Assembly (NCBI RefSeq): GCF_023277745.1
Contig: NZ_CP086322.1
Coordinates: 868,001 to 932,000 of the forward strand
Source: Streptomyces halobius
GTDB taxonomy: Bacteria > Actinomycetota > Actinomycetes > Streptomycetales > Streptomycetaceae
Length of the DNA stretch: 64,000 bases
Direction of reading: 5' to 3'
Part shown: in pieces, positions 52,142-60,678 of the stretch
How the letters are laid out: every line of letters begins with the position of its first letter
Position numbering within the stretch: the first letter of the stretch is position 1
Notes under the pieces: model-generated
What the model saw: the letters and a program-made list of their open reading frames with translations, nothing else
Database searches by the model: none
Told to the model about the DNA's origin: nothing
Position numbers and translations under genes: made by a program

Positions 52142-52708
52142 TCACCACAGCACCTCGTCCACTCCGCGGTCGTTGACCGAGGTGCCGGGGTCGTCGACCG
52201 TGCGCGGCTGCCGCTCGAACGTCGGCGGCCCTTCCAGCTCCCACCGCAAGGTGCCGAGCGTCACGGGCTTGCCCGCCTCGGCGAGGGCCTTGAGGGCACG
52301 GGTGATGCGCGGTTCGCCGTAGCCCGCCTGAATGGCGCGCGTGGCCATCGAGCGAACGCCGTGGAAGCTGTGCAGCGGGTACTTGTCGCAGAAGCCTTTG
52401 GCGACCTTCATGGCGCGCTGGCTCACGGTCGGCATGCTGCCGCATGGGGCGGCAGAACCCGAAGAGTTCTCTTTGTGGTTACCGTCTTTATCTTTGAGCG
52501 CCTGGTTTACCGGCGCCTGGTTTACCGGCGCCTGATTTCCCCTCCCTGGTGGCCCTGATTCCGGCGGATTCTCCGGCGCCGGATTTTCAGGCGCTGGTGG
52601 CTCGCCCTGAAGCAGCTCCGGGTCATCGCACACGACTTGCTCGTGCCGGAAGGTGCCCTTGTCGGTGGGCTCCCTGGTCCGCTTCAGGTAGCCGAACTCC
52701 TCCAACGG
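52142..52708 (-). pseudogene. HTH-containing hypothetical, 5' truncated, with repeat
   Basis: About 188 residues start LEEFGYLKRTREPTDKGTFRHEQVV, the second half of a winged-helix DNA-binding domain common in actinobacterial plasmid replication or regulator proteins. A Pro/Asn linker follows containing a tandem repeat (APVNQAPVNQA; DNA repeat GGCGCCTGGTTTACC near 52500-52535), and then GFCDKYPLHSFHGVRSMATRAIQAGYGEPRITRALKALAEAGKPVT. No N-terminal HTH half is found in frame; the preceding sequence belongs to another frame. Possibly a deletion product. Confidence 0.55.
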
Positions 52709-52776
52709 CGGCCTGGGTGGTCTCGTATTCGGCCTCTTCGAGGTGGTGCTTGAGCTGGTTGACCAAGTGCTGCAGG

Positions 52777-53520
52777 TTATGGGTCGTGCGGGCACTGTCT
52801 GTCCTCGCTCTCCTCTTCGCCGACCTTGCCGATCTCTTCGTTGACGTACTGGGCGAGGAAGCTGTCCTCGCGCGGATCGAACGCGTGCTCCTCGGTGAAT
52901 TCCTCGCGGTACTCGCGGGGATCGCGGCCCCCGGGTTCGTCACGCACCTTGCCGATGGCCTCGGCGATCCACTTGAGGGTGTCCGTGCCGGGCCACTCCG
53001 GCGAGGTGCCCAGGCCGAGCGCGATCGCGTCGACCACGTCGGTGTCAGTGAGGGGCGTGTGATCCCCGCTGCCGTTCGCGCGGGAGAGCGGCTGCTCGTA
53101 GTCTGGGATGAAGCCCATGGCGAGGAGCACGCTCTCGGGCAGCTTGTAGGCGTCCCAGATTGCCTTGGTTGCGTCCGTGGGGGTGCCGCCGTTGGAGAGC
53201 CCGCCGGAGATGTAGAGCCTGTAGTTGGCGACCGTGAGGAATGTCGTCTCCCGGGAGTCGAGGGCCTCTTCGAGGTTGTTGATGACCACGAGACCGGCAC
53301 GCCGGGCGTACTCGAAGAGCACTTCGCCATTCTCGTCGACGAGGTCGGACTCGCGGTCCAGATCCGGCAGCAGCTCCTCCAGCTCGATCTCGGGCTCGTC
53401 GAAGGTGAAGAGCGAGGGGTCTTCGATCTTCTCGAGCAGCTGACGGCCGCGGTCGAAGTTCGGCGGTTCGGTGCTTTCGGCCGGGAAGGCGATGGTGGCG
53501 GTGAGCATGCTCGCGCCCAT
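52777..53520 (-). CDS. Hypothetical protein, acidic
   Basis: The 247-aa product has a long acidic stretch (EDPSLFTFDEPEIELEELLPDLDRESDLVDENGEVLFEY) and mixed helical segments, without recognised domains. ATG 53520 has GAAGGAG 8 bases upstream. Many acidic residues are typical of phage-like or conjugative element proteins. A short C-terminal tail (QCPHDP) ends it. Function unknown. Confidence 0.6.
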   Translation of the reverse strand: MGASMLTATIAFPAESTEPPNFDRGRQLLEKIEDPSLFTFDEPEIELEELLPDLDRESDLVDENGEVLFEYARRAGLVVINNLEEALDSRETTFLTVANYRLYISGGLSNGGTPTDATKAIWDAYKLPESVLLAMGFIPDYEQPLSRANGSGDHTPLTDTDVVDAIALGLGTSPEWPGTDTLKWIAEAIGKVRDEPGGRDPREYREEFTEEHAFDPREDSFLAQYVNEEIGKVGEEESEDRQCPHDP

Positions 53521-53548
53521 GATGATCTGCTCCTTCAGGATGGGGAGA

Positions 53549-53818
53549 TTAGTGGGTCGGATCAGTCCTGGATCCAACCGAGGCGCAGCTGGCCTTGATC
53601 GCTTGGCGCAGGGTCGCGCCGGGGTGTTCGAAGTAGTGCAGCGCGGCGCTGTCGATGAGGTTGGCCGCGTCACGTACCTGCTCGTTCTCGGGCGGGAGAT
53701 CGCTCACGTCGTTGGCGGCTCGGCTCACGGCTTCGCTGATGTGCTCCTGGAAGAAGTCCTTCGCGCCGGCGGAGCCATCGAGGCCTTCGCTGAGGATCGT
53801 GCGGGTCGTGCGGCTGGC
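53549..53818 (-). CDS. Small hypothetical protein, start uncertain
   Basis: The frame from just after the previous gene's stop reads SRTTRTILSEGLDGSAGAKDFFQEHISEAVSRAANDVSDLPPENEQVRDAANLIDSAALHYFEHPGATLRQAIKASCASVGSRTD. The first usable start in frame is a GTG at 53728 (59 aa). The good coding character upstream suggests the true start is just after 53818 and that a base was lost near it. Helical protein; function unknown. Confidence 0.5.
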   Translation of the reverse strand, partial: ASRTTRTILSEGLDGSAGAKDFFQEHISEAVSRAANDVSDLPPENEQVRDAANLIDSAALHYFEHPGATLRQAIKASCASVGSRTDPTH

Positions 53819-54361
53819 TCACCGGTCCTCCCCCGGGGTGTCGCCGGTAGTGCACGACGGCGCATCGGCGTGCGCCACGGGGAAGACGTCCGGGTGCGCC
53901 GCCTTCCACTGCGCCGAGCGCGGCAACGGCTCGTCGCCGATGGTGTGCTTGTGGTCCATCACGTCGACGAGCGAGAGCTTCCACGGGCCCCTGTAGTCGT
54001 GCTGGCCGCCACGCAGCCGGGGTGCGACGGGTACCCAGAATGGGCCGTACTGCCAGCTGTCGAGGCGGTAGGACCAGTCGTCGGGGCCCCACTTGTGGAA
54101 GATGACGGTGTTGCAGCCGCTGTCCACGTCGAGGGCCCGTTCGGCGAGGCGCCGCTGATAGCCCTGGTTGAACCAGTGCTCGATGTACTCGCGGATGAAC
54201 GAGGCGAGCATCGCGGCCTCGGCGTCGGTGGGCCGGTCCTCGGATTCGCGGTCGAAACAGGCGACGTATCGCCACCTCGGGTGGACGCCGGTCACCGGGA
54301 TGCGCAGCCTCGTCAGCGGGTCGTCGCGGTCGGCGTCTTCGGCGAACGGCCAGTCGGTCAT
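53819..54361 (-). CDS. Hypothetical protein
   Basis: The 180-aa product (MTDWPFAEDADRDDPLTRLRIPVTGVHPRWRYVACFDRE..) has several Trp residues and a mixed alpha/beta pattern (HWFNQGYQRRLAERALDV, WSYRLDSWQYGPFWVPV). No family recognised. It begins just before the next upstream gene's stop. Function unknown. Confidence 0.55.
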   Translation of the reverse strand: MTDWPFAEDADRDDPLTRLRIPVTGVHPRWRYVACFDRESEDRPTDAEAAMLASFIREYIEHWFNQGYQRRLAERALDVDSGCNTVIFHKWGPDDWSYRLDSWQYGPFWVPVAPRLRGGQHDYRGPWKLSLVDVMDHKHTIGDEPLPRSAQWKAAHPDVFPVAHADAPSCTTGDTPGEDR

Positions 54362-54363
54362 CA

Positions 54364-54642
54364 TCACGAGTCACCACCTTCGTGGTCGTCGAGGTTGTCT
54401 TCCGGCTCCGGGTCCGGCCAAGACGCTGCCGCAGGCCACGCGTACTCGTCGTCCAAGGGGTCGCGCTTGATGGAGAGCAGCGGGCCGTGGTCGTACCGTT
54501 CGTCCCCGCAGTCGGGGACGTAGCTGGTGACGTGCAGCCCGGTCATGTCGCTGTCGGTGGGCATCACGATGCCTCGCCCCTCGTCGAACATGCCGTCGTA
54601 ATGCCGCTCCAGCCAGGCGACGGCCGTCATCCGGCGGCCCAT
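54364..54642 (-). CDS. Hypothetical protein
   Basis: The 92-aa product (MGRRMTAVAWLERHYDGMF..) is acidic at its end (DPEPEDNLDDHEGGDS) with no recognised domain. TGATG overlap with the upstream gene suggests coupled translation. Confidence 0.5.
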   Translation of the reverse strand: MGRRMTAVAWLERHYDGMFDEGRGIVMPTDSDMTGLHVTSYVPDCGDERYDHGPLLSIKRDPLDDEYAWPAAASWPDPEPEDNLDDHEGGDS

Positions 54643-55184
54643 CAGCCCTCACCGTCCTTGGTGCCTGCCGTTTCACCAGCGGCGATCTGGTGCGCGAGCG
54701 GCCACGCCTCGGAGAGCGGGAACCGGGTGTCCGTACGGGTGCGCTCGTCTTCGTTCTGCGCCTCGTAAACGAAGCCGAGTTCGCGGTCCCAGCGGCGGCC
54801 CTCCCGGTCGCAGATCGCCCACCGGTCGCCGCCTGCCATGCTGCGCCGCAACCGGAGGGGAAGTGCGTGACCAACCCAGGGGATCTCGAAGGCGGTGGTG
54901 TGCGCGAGCAGCTCGGCTGCGCTCGGCGCGAGCCAGCCCGCGACCTTCCGACGCGTCTCTGGGTCGAAGCACAGCGCCACGGGCCGCCCGTCCTCGGCGA
55001 CCGCGCCGACCGTCAGCACCGGCTCTTCCTCCGGGGCGGGCTCCATGGCCGTGTCGTACCGGGACACGACCAGCGGTTCGGGCTGCTGCTCGGCGTCGCG
55101 CTTCGCGAGAAGCTTCCGGGCCAACTCTCGGTCGCCGTCGTAGTAGACGGTCAGAGCATGCTCGATCACGCTGCGGGCGCTCAC
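54642..55184 (-). CDS. Hypothetical protein
   Basis: The 180-aa product starts MSARSVIEHALTVYYDGDRELARKLLAKRDAEQQ and has a middle part KVAGWLAPSAAELLAHTTAFEIPWVGHALPLRL. No recognised domain. It overlaps the upstream gene by 4 bases. Function unknown. Confidence 0.5.
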   Translation of the reverse strand: MSARSVIEHALTVYYDGDRELARKLLAKRDAEQQPEPLVVSRYDTAMEPAPEEEPVLTVGAVAEDGRPVALCFDPETRRKVAGWLAPSAAELLAHTTAFEIPWVGHALPLRLRRSMAGGDRWAICDREGRRWDRELGFVYEAQNEDERTRTDTRFPLSEAWPLAHQIAAGETAGTKDGEG

Positions 55185-55801
55185 CGGCGCACCTCCGTCT
55201 CTCCCTCGAAGGACTCCAGCAGGTCGAACGCGGCGTTCTCGTTGCCGGACAGGTAGTGCTGGGCGTAGTCGGCGAGCCGGGCCCGGGGCAGCCAGCCGCG
55301 CTGTTCGGCGATGAACCCCTTGTCGCCCCAGTGGCCGTCGCCGCAGGGGAGGTCGCTGCTGCCGTTGGCGTCGGCCCGATCAAGGCGGGATCGCGGGAAC
55401 CCGTATGCCAGGGCCTCGGCGCGGGTCCACGCGCCCGTGGGCCCCTCGGCGACGTTCGACCAGCCGACGTACAGGTCACGGTCCCGGGCCGCCTTAATGA
55501 TCAGGCAGCGCAGCAGCGGATTCCGCCCGGCCTTCACCTCCGCCAGCTCGTCACGCAGACGATCGATCTCGGCCTCAGCATCGAGCAGTCGGCGCAGCAC
55601 GGGCGCTGCCCGCTCGCCCATGTACGCAGCGAGGTTGAGGCAGTACCAGTCCTCGCGCTGGGTGGTGTGGTCGTGCTCGCGGCGGTCCTGGACCGACTTG
55701 CCGAAGGACAGCAGCAGGGAGTTGCGCGCTGGTTGCGCGTCGCCGAGCTGCTCGTCGAGCGTGGCCCGCTGCTCCGGGGTCAGCGACTCTGGGGTGCTCA
55801 C
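55181..55801 (-). CDS. Hypothetical protein with coiled-coil segment
   Basis: The 206-aa product has a coiled-coil-like helix (VLRRLLDAEAEIDRLRDELAEVKAG, about residues 65-90) and a C-terminal part with acidic and aromatic residues (LADYAQHYLSGNENAAFDLLESFEG). It overlaps both neighbours by 4 bases. Possibly DNA- or protein-binding; function unknown. Confidence 0.5.
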   Translation of the reverse strand: MSTPESLTPEQRATLDEQLGDAQPARNSLLLSFGKSVQDRREHDHTTQREDWYCLNLAAYMGERAAPVLRRLLDAEAEIDRLRDELAEVKAGRNPLLRCLIIKAARDRDLYVGWSNVAEGPTGAWTRAEALAYGFPRSRLDRADANGSSDLPCGDGHWGDKGFIAEQRGWLPRARLADYAQHYLSGNENAAFDLLESFEGETEVRR

Positions 55802-56181
55802 CGGCTCTCACCGCCCTCGGCCTCGTCGAGCAACAGCGCGGCGGCCTGCTTGGCGGACAGCAGCCCGTTGCGCTCGGAGATGGCGCGGCGGATCCGATCG
55901 GCTTCGGCGGTGTGGCCGTGGGCGTCGAGCAGCTCGGCGGCATGCTTGCCGTGCATGCCCCGCCGAGCCTTGGCCGCGTCGAGGATGAGGCGCACGGCCG
56001 GGTTGCCATCGATCCGGGCCTGCTCCCACACGGCCGTACGCCCTCGGCGCACCTGGGAGTTGCGGGCACGGGTACCGCCGTGGCTTGCGCACAGCTGGCC
56101 GGCCGCCGAGCCACAGTCCGGGCAGACGACGGCGAGCGGCGGCAGGTTCGCGCGCTGCCAGTCGTTCGGGGTGAGGTCCAT
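55798..56181 (-). CDS. Zinc-finger-like hypothetical protein
   Basis: The 127-aa product has a CPDCGSAAGQLC pair of Cys near the N terminus and GTRARNSQVRRGRT basic segment following, the layout of the zinc-finger domain found on actinobacterial phage-like proteins. The rest is helical (AERLLD..). Probably binds nucleic acid. Function unknown. Confidence 0.5.
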   Translation of the reverse strand: MDLTPNDWQRANLPPLAVVCPDCGSAAGQLCASHGGTRARNSQVRRGRTAVWEQARIDGNPAVRLILDAAKARRGMHGKHAAELLDAHGHTAEADRIRRAISERNGLLSAKQAAALLLDEAEGGESR

Positions 56182-56432
56182 CAGGCGTCGCCGCCCTTCT
56201 GCCTAGGCTTCCAGACGCTGGCCACCTTGGTCCACGCGTCGTAGTCCTCCAGCGGCATGCCGCCCTCGTCGTGGCTGTGGTCGTTCAGCGCGGTCGCGGC
56301 GGCGAGGGCGAGTGTCGCGTGCACCTGTGCGGCGGTGAGGATCTGGGCGACGTCGTCGCCGATCTGGTGGCCGTCCCTGACGGAGCGCACCAGCTCCTCA
56401 GCGCGGCGGTAGTTCTCGGGTCCGGTAGCCAT
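56181..56432 (-). CDS. Hypothetical protein
   Basis: The 83-aa helical product starts MATGPENYRRAEELVRSVRDGHQIGDDVAQILTAAQVHATLALAAATALND. Proteins with this pattern (YRxAEELL..A) are common in Streptomyces phage-like loci. It overlaps both neighbours by one base. Confidence 0.5.
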   Translation of the reverse strand: MATGPENYRRAEELVRSVRDGHQIGDDVAQILTAAQVHATLALAAATALNDHSHDEGGMPLEDYDAWTKVASVWKPRQKGGDA

Positions 56433-57079
56433 CAGTCGTTCTCCTTCGTGGTGTTGCGTGGGTGGGGTGCGCCGTCGGGCTGATGTGGGCAGCTGGACGT
56501 GGCGTATTCGAGTCCGAGGGCCTGGCGGGCGAGGGCGAGCAGGCTGTCCAGGTCCGGGCCCGCTGCCGGGCGGATGGGCCGCTTGCGCAGCACGGGCACG
56601 TCCAGATCGACGCCCAGCAGTTGGCCGGGGTGCTCCGGGTCGGTCTTCACGCGGTACGAGCCGGGTGTGATCCACCAGGCGTCGAAGGCGTCGGCGGGGC
56701 GTCCGGCGCGCGGGCCGCGGCCCGCTTCGGCGACACCGGGCAGGCCCGACGCCGCGGGCGTGGCCCGGTAGCGGGTGGCTTCCCCCGACAACATCGGGCA
56801 GGCGCGCACGCTGTACGCGAGGCATTCCGGGTGCATGCCGGGCTCGGCGGTGTACCCGACGCGCACATCAGCAGGCCGCACCGCGAGACAGATCCGCTCA
56901 TCGAAGCTCTGCCCGCACACCTGGCAGCGCCGTTCGGCCAGTGCCCGGTCGCGCCGGTCTTTGTCGAGCGCCCCGAACAGGTACCGGCCGCCGGCGTGCA
57001 GCGTGATCCACGGGACGACCAGGCCGCCCAGGGTTGGGCGGTCCGCGCACCGTATCGGCGCCGGCAGCTGTGCGGTCAC
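56432..57079 (-). CDS. Hypothetical protein with zinc-binding Cys pairs
   Basis: The 215-aa product contains RRCQVCGQSFDERICLAV and a later HPECLAY and CPMLSG, likely one zinc site. A central region (VTGSYRVKTDPEHPGQLLGVDLD) is beta-rich. It ends SSCPHQPDGAPHPRN. Function unknown. Confidence 0.5.
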   Translation of the reverse strand: MTAQLPAPIRCADRPTLGGLVVPWITLHAGGRYLFGALDKDRRDRALAERRCQVCGQSFDERICLAVRPADVRVGYTAEPGMHPECLAYSVRACPMLSGEATRYRATPAASGLPGVAEAGRGPRAGRPADAFDAWWITPGSYRVKTDPEHPGQLLGVDLDVPVLRKRPIRPAAGPDLDSLLALARQALGLEYATSSCPHQPDGAPHPRNTTKEND

Positions 57080-57303
57080 CGGTGGTCTCCTTGCGCGTCA
57101 CGTGGGTGGGGTGCGCCGCCGTCCTTGCCGGGCCAGTCGTGGGGCCAAGGGACGCCACACCAGCAGCGGCGCGTCTCCCGGTCGAAGAGCGGGGCCTCGC
57201 AGGTGGACGGTTCGCGGTTGTCGCGGAAGCGGACCCGCCGCCACTTCGCGGCGGCCGAGTTCGCCGCCGCGGTGACGGCACGCTCGCGCTTCGGGTCGGC
57301 CAC
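57076..57303 (-). CDS. Small hypothetical protein
   Basis: From GTG 57303 the 75-aa product has Cys residues in TCEAPLFDRETRRCWCGVPWPHDWPG, another probable metal site. It overlaps the downstream gene by 4 bases (GTGA). An in-frame upstream part exists but has no start or conservation. Confidence 0.45.
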   Translation of the reverse strand: MADPKRERAVTAAANSAAAKWRRVRFRDNREPSTCEAPLFDRETRRCWCGVPWPHDWPGKDGGAPHPRDAQGDHR

Positions 57304-57308
57304 CGCGC

Positions 57309-57683
57309 TCAGTCCTCGAATCCGGGCAGGCCGCGGGTGTCCAGGCCCATGGCGGACGTAGTGGAGTGCAGGTGGGCAACGGCCTCGTTGAGGAGTTCCG
57401 CGGCCTGCTTGGCGTTGGCCAGGGCGGCGCGCATGTGCTTCACGGCCTCGTCGGCGTCGCCGCCGCCGTCGATGGCCACGCGGCCGTGCTCGTACGTACG
57501 CATGACGGGGTTGATGGCCTGTTCGAGGGCCTGGGGCAGCATGCTCACCAGGTGCGAGAGGGCGCCGAGGGCGGTGTATGAGGCGCTGGGGTACTCCCAG
57601 CCCGTGCCGGTGGCGCGGGAGGCGTGGTTGAACTGGCGGACGTTCTTGGCCGCCTGGGAAAGGCTGTAGGCGGGTTCGGTCAT
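57309..57683 (-). CDS. Helical hypothetical protein
   Basis: The 124-aa product (MTEPAYSLSQAAKNVRQFNHASRATGTGWEYP..) is mainly helical, with ALANAKQAAELLNEAVAHLH near the end. Similar proteins occur next to phage-type genes in Streptomyces. It has no recognised domain. Confidence 0.5.
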   Translation of the reverse strand: MTEPAYSLSQAAKNVRQFNHASRATGTGWEYPSASYTALGALSHLVSMLPQALEQAINPVMRTYEHGRVAIDGGGDADEAVKHMRAALANAKQAAELLNEAVAHLHSTTSAMGLDTRGLPGFED

Positions 57684-57688
57684 GGTCG

Positions 57689-57979
57689 TTATTCCTTGGT
57701 GTCGGTGAGGTCGTCGGTGGTGCAGCGGTAGCCATCGGCGGCGAGGGGCACCTCGTCGGGCACCGGGCCCTGGAAGTGCTCCTCACCGGGCTCGTCGCCG
57801 TCGGCGTGGGCGTCGATCCACTCATCGGCGGCCTGCTCGGCACCGGCGCGCAGCAGCTCGGCGAGCGTCTCGACCTCGGCGCAGTTGAGGGCGGCGGCCA
57901 CGTCGGAGGTGAGCCGACCGCACCAGGCGTTGGTGAAGGCGTGCGCGACGTCGGCCGGGATGGTGACGGTGTCGGCCAT
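57689..57979 (-). CDS. Hypothetical protein
   Basis: The 96-aa product is acidic in its second half (HADGDEPGEEHFQGPVPDEVPL). No recognised domain. It lies 5 bases upstream of the previous gene in the same operon. Confidence 0.5.
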   Translation of the reverse strand: MADTVTIPADVAHAFTNAWCGRLTSDVAAALNCAEVETLAELLRAGAEQAADEWIDAHADGDEPGEEHFQGPVPDEVPLAADGYRCTTDDLTDTKE

Positions 57980-57996
57980 GGCAGGCTGTCGGGAGG

Positions 57997-58725
57997 TCAG
58001 ATGTGGCAGTCCACGACGACGACCCAGGCGTCCTCGGGCAGTTCGTCGAGGTAGGCGTTCGCGCGGGCGTTGTAGACGATCCGGTCGTCCTCGGTGTCGC
58101 TGCTCATGCCGAACCAGCCCATCCGGCCTGGCTCCAGCCAGCGGCCTAGCCGGTCCTTCAGCTTGTTGAAGCGTTGCTCGGGCAGAAGCTCAGTGCTCTC
58201 CTCGGAAGGCTTGTCCTGGCATCTGCCGGACACATGCTCCTCGGACAACCCGCGGTTGTCGCGTTCCTGATTCTCCGGGGAGGTGTAGCGACCGGAAGTG
58301 TCGTGCTTCGCGCCGCAGTTCGGGCAGATGATCCAGGCCATGAGTTTGCCGCTGATGCGTGTCGGGGTGGTCTTGCGCCGGCGCGCGAGACGCCAGCGGT
58401 AGAGGGGGCTCGGCACACGGTTGGACTTCCGCCGGTTGTGCCGGCGGCAGAGCAACTGGCCGTTCCACAGTTCAGTCGGCCCGCCACGGCTCCAGGGGTG
58501 TATGTGATCGGCCTCGGTCCCCGGTGCCGGGCATCGGAACCAGAGGGGCGGCTTATGCTCGCACCGGCCGTTGGCCTGGCGGATGAGCTGCTGCTTCTGG
58601 GACCAGCTGAAAAGCCGGGTGGGGTCCCGCCAGCGCCGCTTACGGCCAACGCCGATGGCGAGACACAGGATGCCGAGCGCAGCGACGGCCAGGCAGGCGA
58701 GCAGCACAGTCGGATCTGGCTGCAT
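57997..58725 (-). CDS. HNH endonuclease with N-terminal membrane helix
   Basis: The 242-aa protein has an N-terminal membrane segment (LLACLAVAALGILCLAIGV), then an HNH motif ADHIHPWSRGGPTELWNGQLLCRRHNRRKSNR (about residues 70-100). A second zinc-like CPNCGAKH pair follows. HNH proteins cut DNA and are common in phages and mobile elements. The membrane helix is unusual for an endonuclease and suggests a membrane-tethered role, such as acting on incoming DNA; this is inference. Confidence 0.7.
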   Translation of the reverse strand: MQPDPTVLLACLAVAALGILCLAIGVGRKRRWRDPTRLFSWSQKQQLIRQANGRCEHKPPLWFRCPAPGTEADHIHPWSRGGPTELWNGQLLCRRHNRRKSNRVPSPLYRWRLARRRKTTPTRISGKLMAWIICPNCGAKHDTSGRYTSPENQERDNRGLSEEHVSGRCQDKPSEESTELLPEQRFNKLKDRLGRWLEPGRMGWFGMSSDTEDDRIVYNARANAYLDELPEDAWVVVVDCHI

Positions 58726-58730
58726 GGCGC

Positions 58731-58901
58731 TCAGTGCAGGTCGTTGCCGAAGGAGATCAGCTCACGCCTGGTCGCCCAGAACAGGTCCTCGGAGTCGATG
58801 ACCGTGACGAGACGGGCCTTGCCGAGGCAAAGGTTGGCCCTTCGGGGCTCACGATGCTCTGCGCCGGAGTCGGGCTCGGAGACGATGCGGTACTTGGGCA
58901 T
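58731..58901 (-). CDS. Small hypothetical protein
   Basis: The 56-aa product (MPKYRIVSEPDSGAEHREPRRANLCLG..FWATRRELISFGNDLH) ends 5 bases before the HNH gene start. No family recognised. It begins the minus-strand operon in this region. Confidence 0.5.
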   Translation of the reverse strand: MPKYRIVSEPDSGAEHREPRRANLCLGKARLVTVIDSEDLFWATRRELISFGNDLH

Positions 58902-58997
58902 GGTCGAAGGCTGCTTTCTGTACAGGAACGCGTGAGCCGGACAGCGAACCGCCGAGGAGACCGGAGTGGCTCCTCGGCGGTTCGGATGGGGGCGTCC

Positions 58998-59121
58998 TCA
59001 GAAATCGATGGAGTACTTCGGGGGACGGCGCAGGATCACCGCGGCGGCACGCAGGTCCTTCTCGTCGTCGGGCGACCTGTCGTCCTCGTCACGGAGGTCG
59101 GTGAGCGTGAAGGCACCATTT
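58998..59121 (-). pseudogene. C-terminal fragment at the edge of the recombinase block
   Basis: About 40 codons (GAFTLTDLRDEDDRSPDDEKDLRAAAVILRR..) are open to the stop at 58998 but lack any start; the upstream stop in frame is TAA near 59130. It is the 3' end of a gene whose start was removed, probably when the recombinase block inserted, and it places the left border of that block near 59.12 kb. Confidence 0.45.
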
Positions 59122-59226
59122 AGGACAAGGTTTTACAGGTGTATCAGTAGTCTCAACTGAGGTCAGTCCAGAGGGCTTTGGGCTGTTAGGTTCCAGCACT
59201 CCTGGTCGTCTCGCAGGTGGGTTGGT

Positions 59227-60678
59227 ATGCACTACTTCTTCGCCTCAGTTGACAAGGTCCGGCGCTTCTACAAGGCCCCGGACGGTGTCGAGCTGGAGGC
59301 CCGTACGTACATCGAGCGTCCGGGGGCCGTACGCGAGGGCACCCCGTTCTTCCTGGGTCCGGACATGCAGCCGGTGGAGCCGCTGTGCTCGTTCTTCTTC
59401 GATCTGTCGAAGTCGCTGGTGGCCAAGACGCTCGCGGACTACACGTACGACGTTCTCGATCTGGTGGAGTTCCTGGGGCAGTTGGACCCGCCGACGGATC
59501 TGGTGTCGGCGACCGAGGACGACCTGGTCGCCTACCGCGATGACCGCACCCGGCACCAGGACGTGCCGATCTCGGCGGCGACGTGGCAGCGGCGCCGGGC
59601 GGCGATCAACAACTTCTACGACTGGGCCGTCTACGACGGGCTGCTGGACCGCCGGCCGTATCACCGCCGTCGCAACGGCCGTGACGTGCTGGCCTGGGGC
59701 AGTACGACCGAGCTGGACGTGCGCCACCTCTCGTTCGGGCAGTGGCGGTTCCTGAAGCAGGTGGGCCTGCGAGGACTGCTGCCCGACGACTGCATGGACC
59801 GGTCCTTCCGTGGCTCGGCTCCGCTTCGCAACAGCTCGGCGGGCGAGCTCGCGGTGACGACCGGGATGCGGCTGCGGGAGTTCACCTGTCTGCTGGACAT
59901 CGAGGTCGGCCCGCCCCGCCGGGATGCCTCCCCGGCGGACGTGCAGCTGCAGGCGATCGCGAAGTACGGGCTGCCGCGGGCCGTGTCGATCCAGGATTCG
60001 ACCCTGCGCGAGATCGACCTCTACCGCCGCACCGAGCGGGCCCAGGTGGTGCGGAAGGCGGCCGGGAACCTGCACCGCCGACGCGAGGAATGGTTCATCG
60101 TCGACGACGTCGACCTGCGGCAGATGCGGCTGGGTGGCGTCTGGCGGGGCCGGCGGCGGAGTTTCCGCATCGCCCAGATGCCGGCCCCGCTCCGCCGGAT
60201 CACGATGACCGAGGGGGACCACGGGCTGGAGCCGATGGCCCTGTTCGTGGGCCGCGGCGGGCAGATGCCCAGCAAACAGCGCTGGGAACAGGTCTTCGAG
60301 GACGCCCACACCCGCACGCTGCAGGTCAGCGAGGAACACGGGCTCGGTCCGGTGATGCCCCGGCTGTTCCGCATTCACGACACAAGGCACACGTTCGCGA
60401 TCTTCATGTTGCAGCAGCTCACGAGGATGGTGCTGGCCGAGGAGGCCGAGCGGATTGCCTCCGGCGGGCACGGCGCCTACCTGGCCGATCACATCTCCCG
60501 CAACCCGCTGCTGATCGTCCAGCGATTGTTGGGGCATCGCCAACCAGGGTCGACGATGCGGTACTTGCGCTACATCCGCGAGACGAACGTGCTGGTCATG
60601 AGGGCCCTGGAGGAGTGGAACGACCGGGATGCCTCCTACGCGGACTATGCGGCCCGTCTCATGGGCGGGGCGGCCTGA
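59227..60678 (+). CDS. Tyrosine recombinase (first of a recombinase trio)
   Basis: The 483-aa protein has an N-terminal core-binding half (DYTYDVLDLVEFLGQL, WQRRRAAINNFYDWAVYDGLLDR) and a catalytic half containing TTGMRLREFT (Arg I, about 217), IHDTRHTFAIF (His-x-x-Arg, about 383), LGHRQPGSTMRYLRYI (His, then Tyr nucleophile about 444). All catalytic residues look present. It overlaps the next gene (TGATG). Three consecutive recombinases in one operon resemble the TnpABC of Tn554 or RIT elements. Confidence 0.85.
   Translation: MHYFFASVDKVRRFYKAPDGVELEARTYIERPGAVREGTPFFLGPDMQPVEPLCSFFFDLSKSLVAKTLADYTYDVLDLVEFLGQLDPPTDLVSATEDDLVAYRDDRTRHQDVPISAATWQRRRAAINNFYDWAVYDGLLDRRPYHRRRNGRDVLAWGSTTELDVRHLSFGQWRFLKQVGLRGLLPDDCMDRSFRGSAPLRNSSAGELAVTTGMRLREFTCLLDIEVGPPRRDASPADVQLQAIAKYGLPRAVSIQDSTLREIDLYRRTERAQVVRKAAGNLHRRREEWFIVDDVDLRQMRLGGVWRGRRRSFRIAQMPAPLRRITMTEGDHGLEPMALFVGRGGQMPSKQRWEQVFEDAHTRTLQVSEEHGLGPVMPRLFRIHDTRHTFAIFMLQQLTRMVLAEEAERIASGGHGAYLADHISRNPLLIVQRLLGHRQPGSTMRYLRYIRETNVLVMRALEEWNDRDASYADYAARLMGGAA

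Noticed and set aside
54690..57361. Several long plus-strand frames opposite the minus-strand operon
   Set aside because: Complementary shadows of GC-rich genes whose minus-strand frames overlap precisely and have ribosome sites.
44862..59121. Full actinobacterial integrative conjugative element
   Set aside because: The region has AICE-like small genes, but no FtsK-type transfer protein, replication initiator or tRNA attachment site is in the window, so the call was not made.
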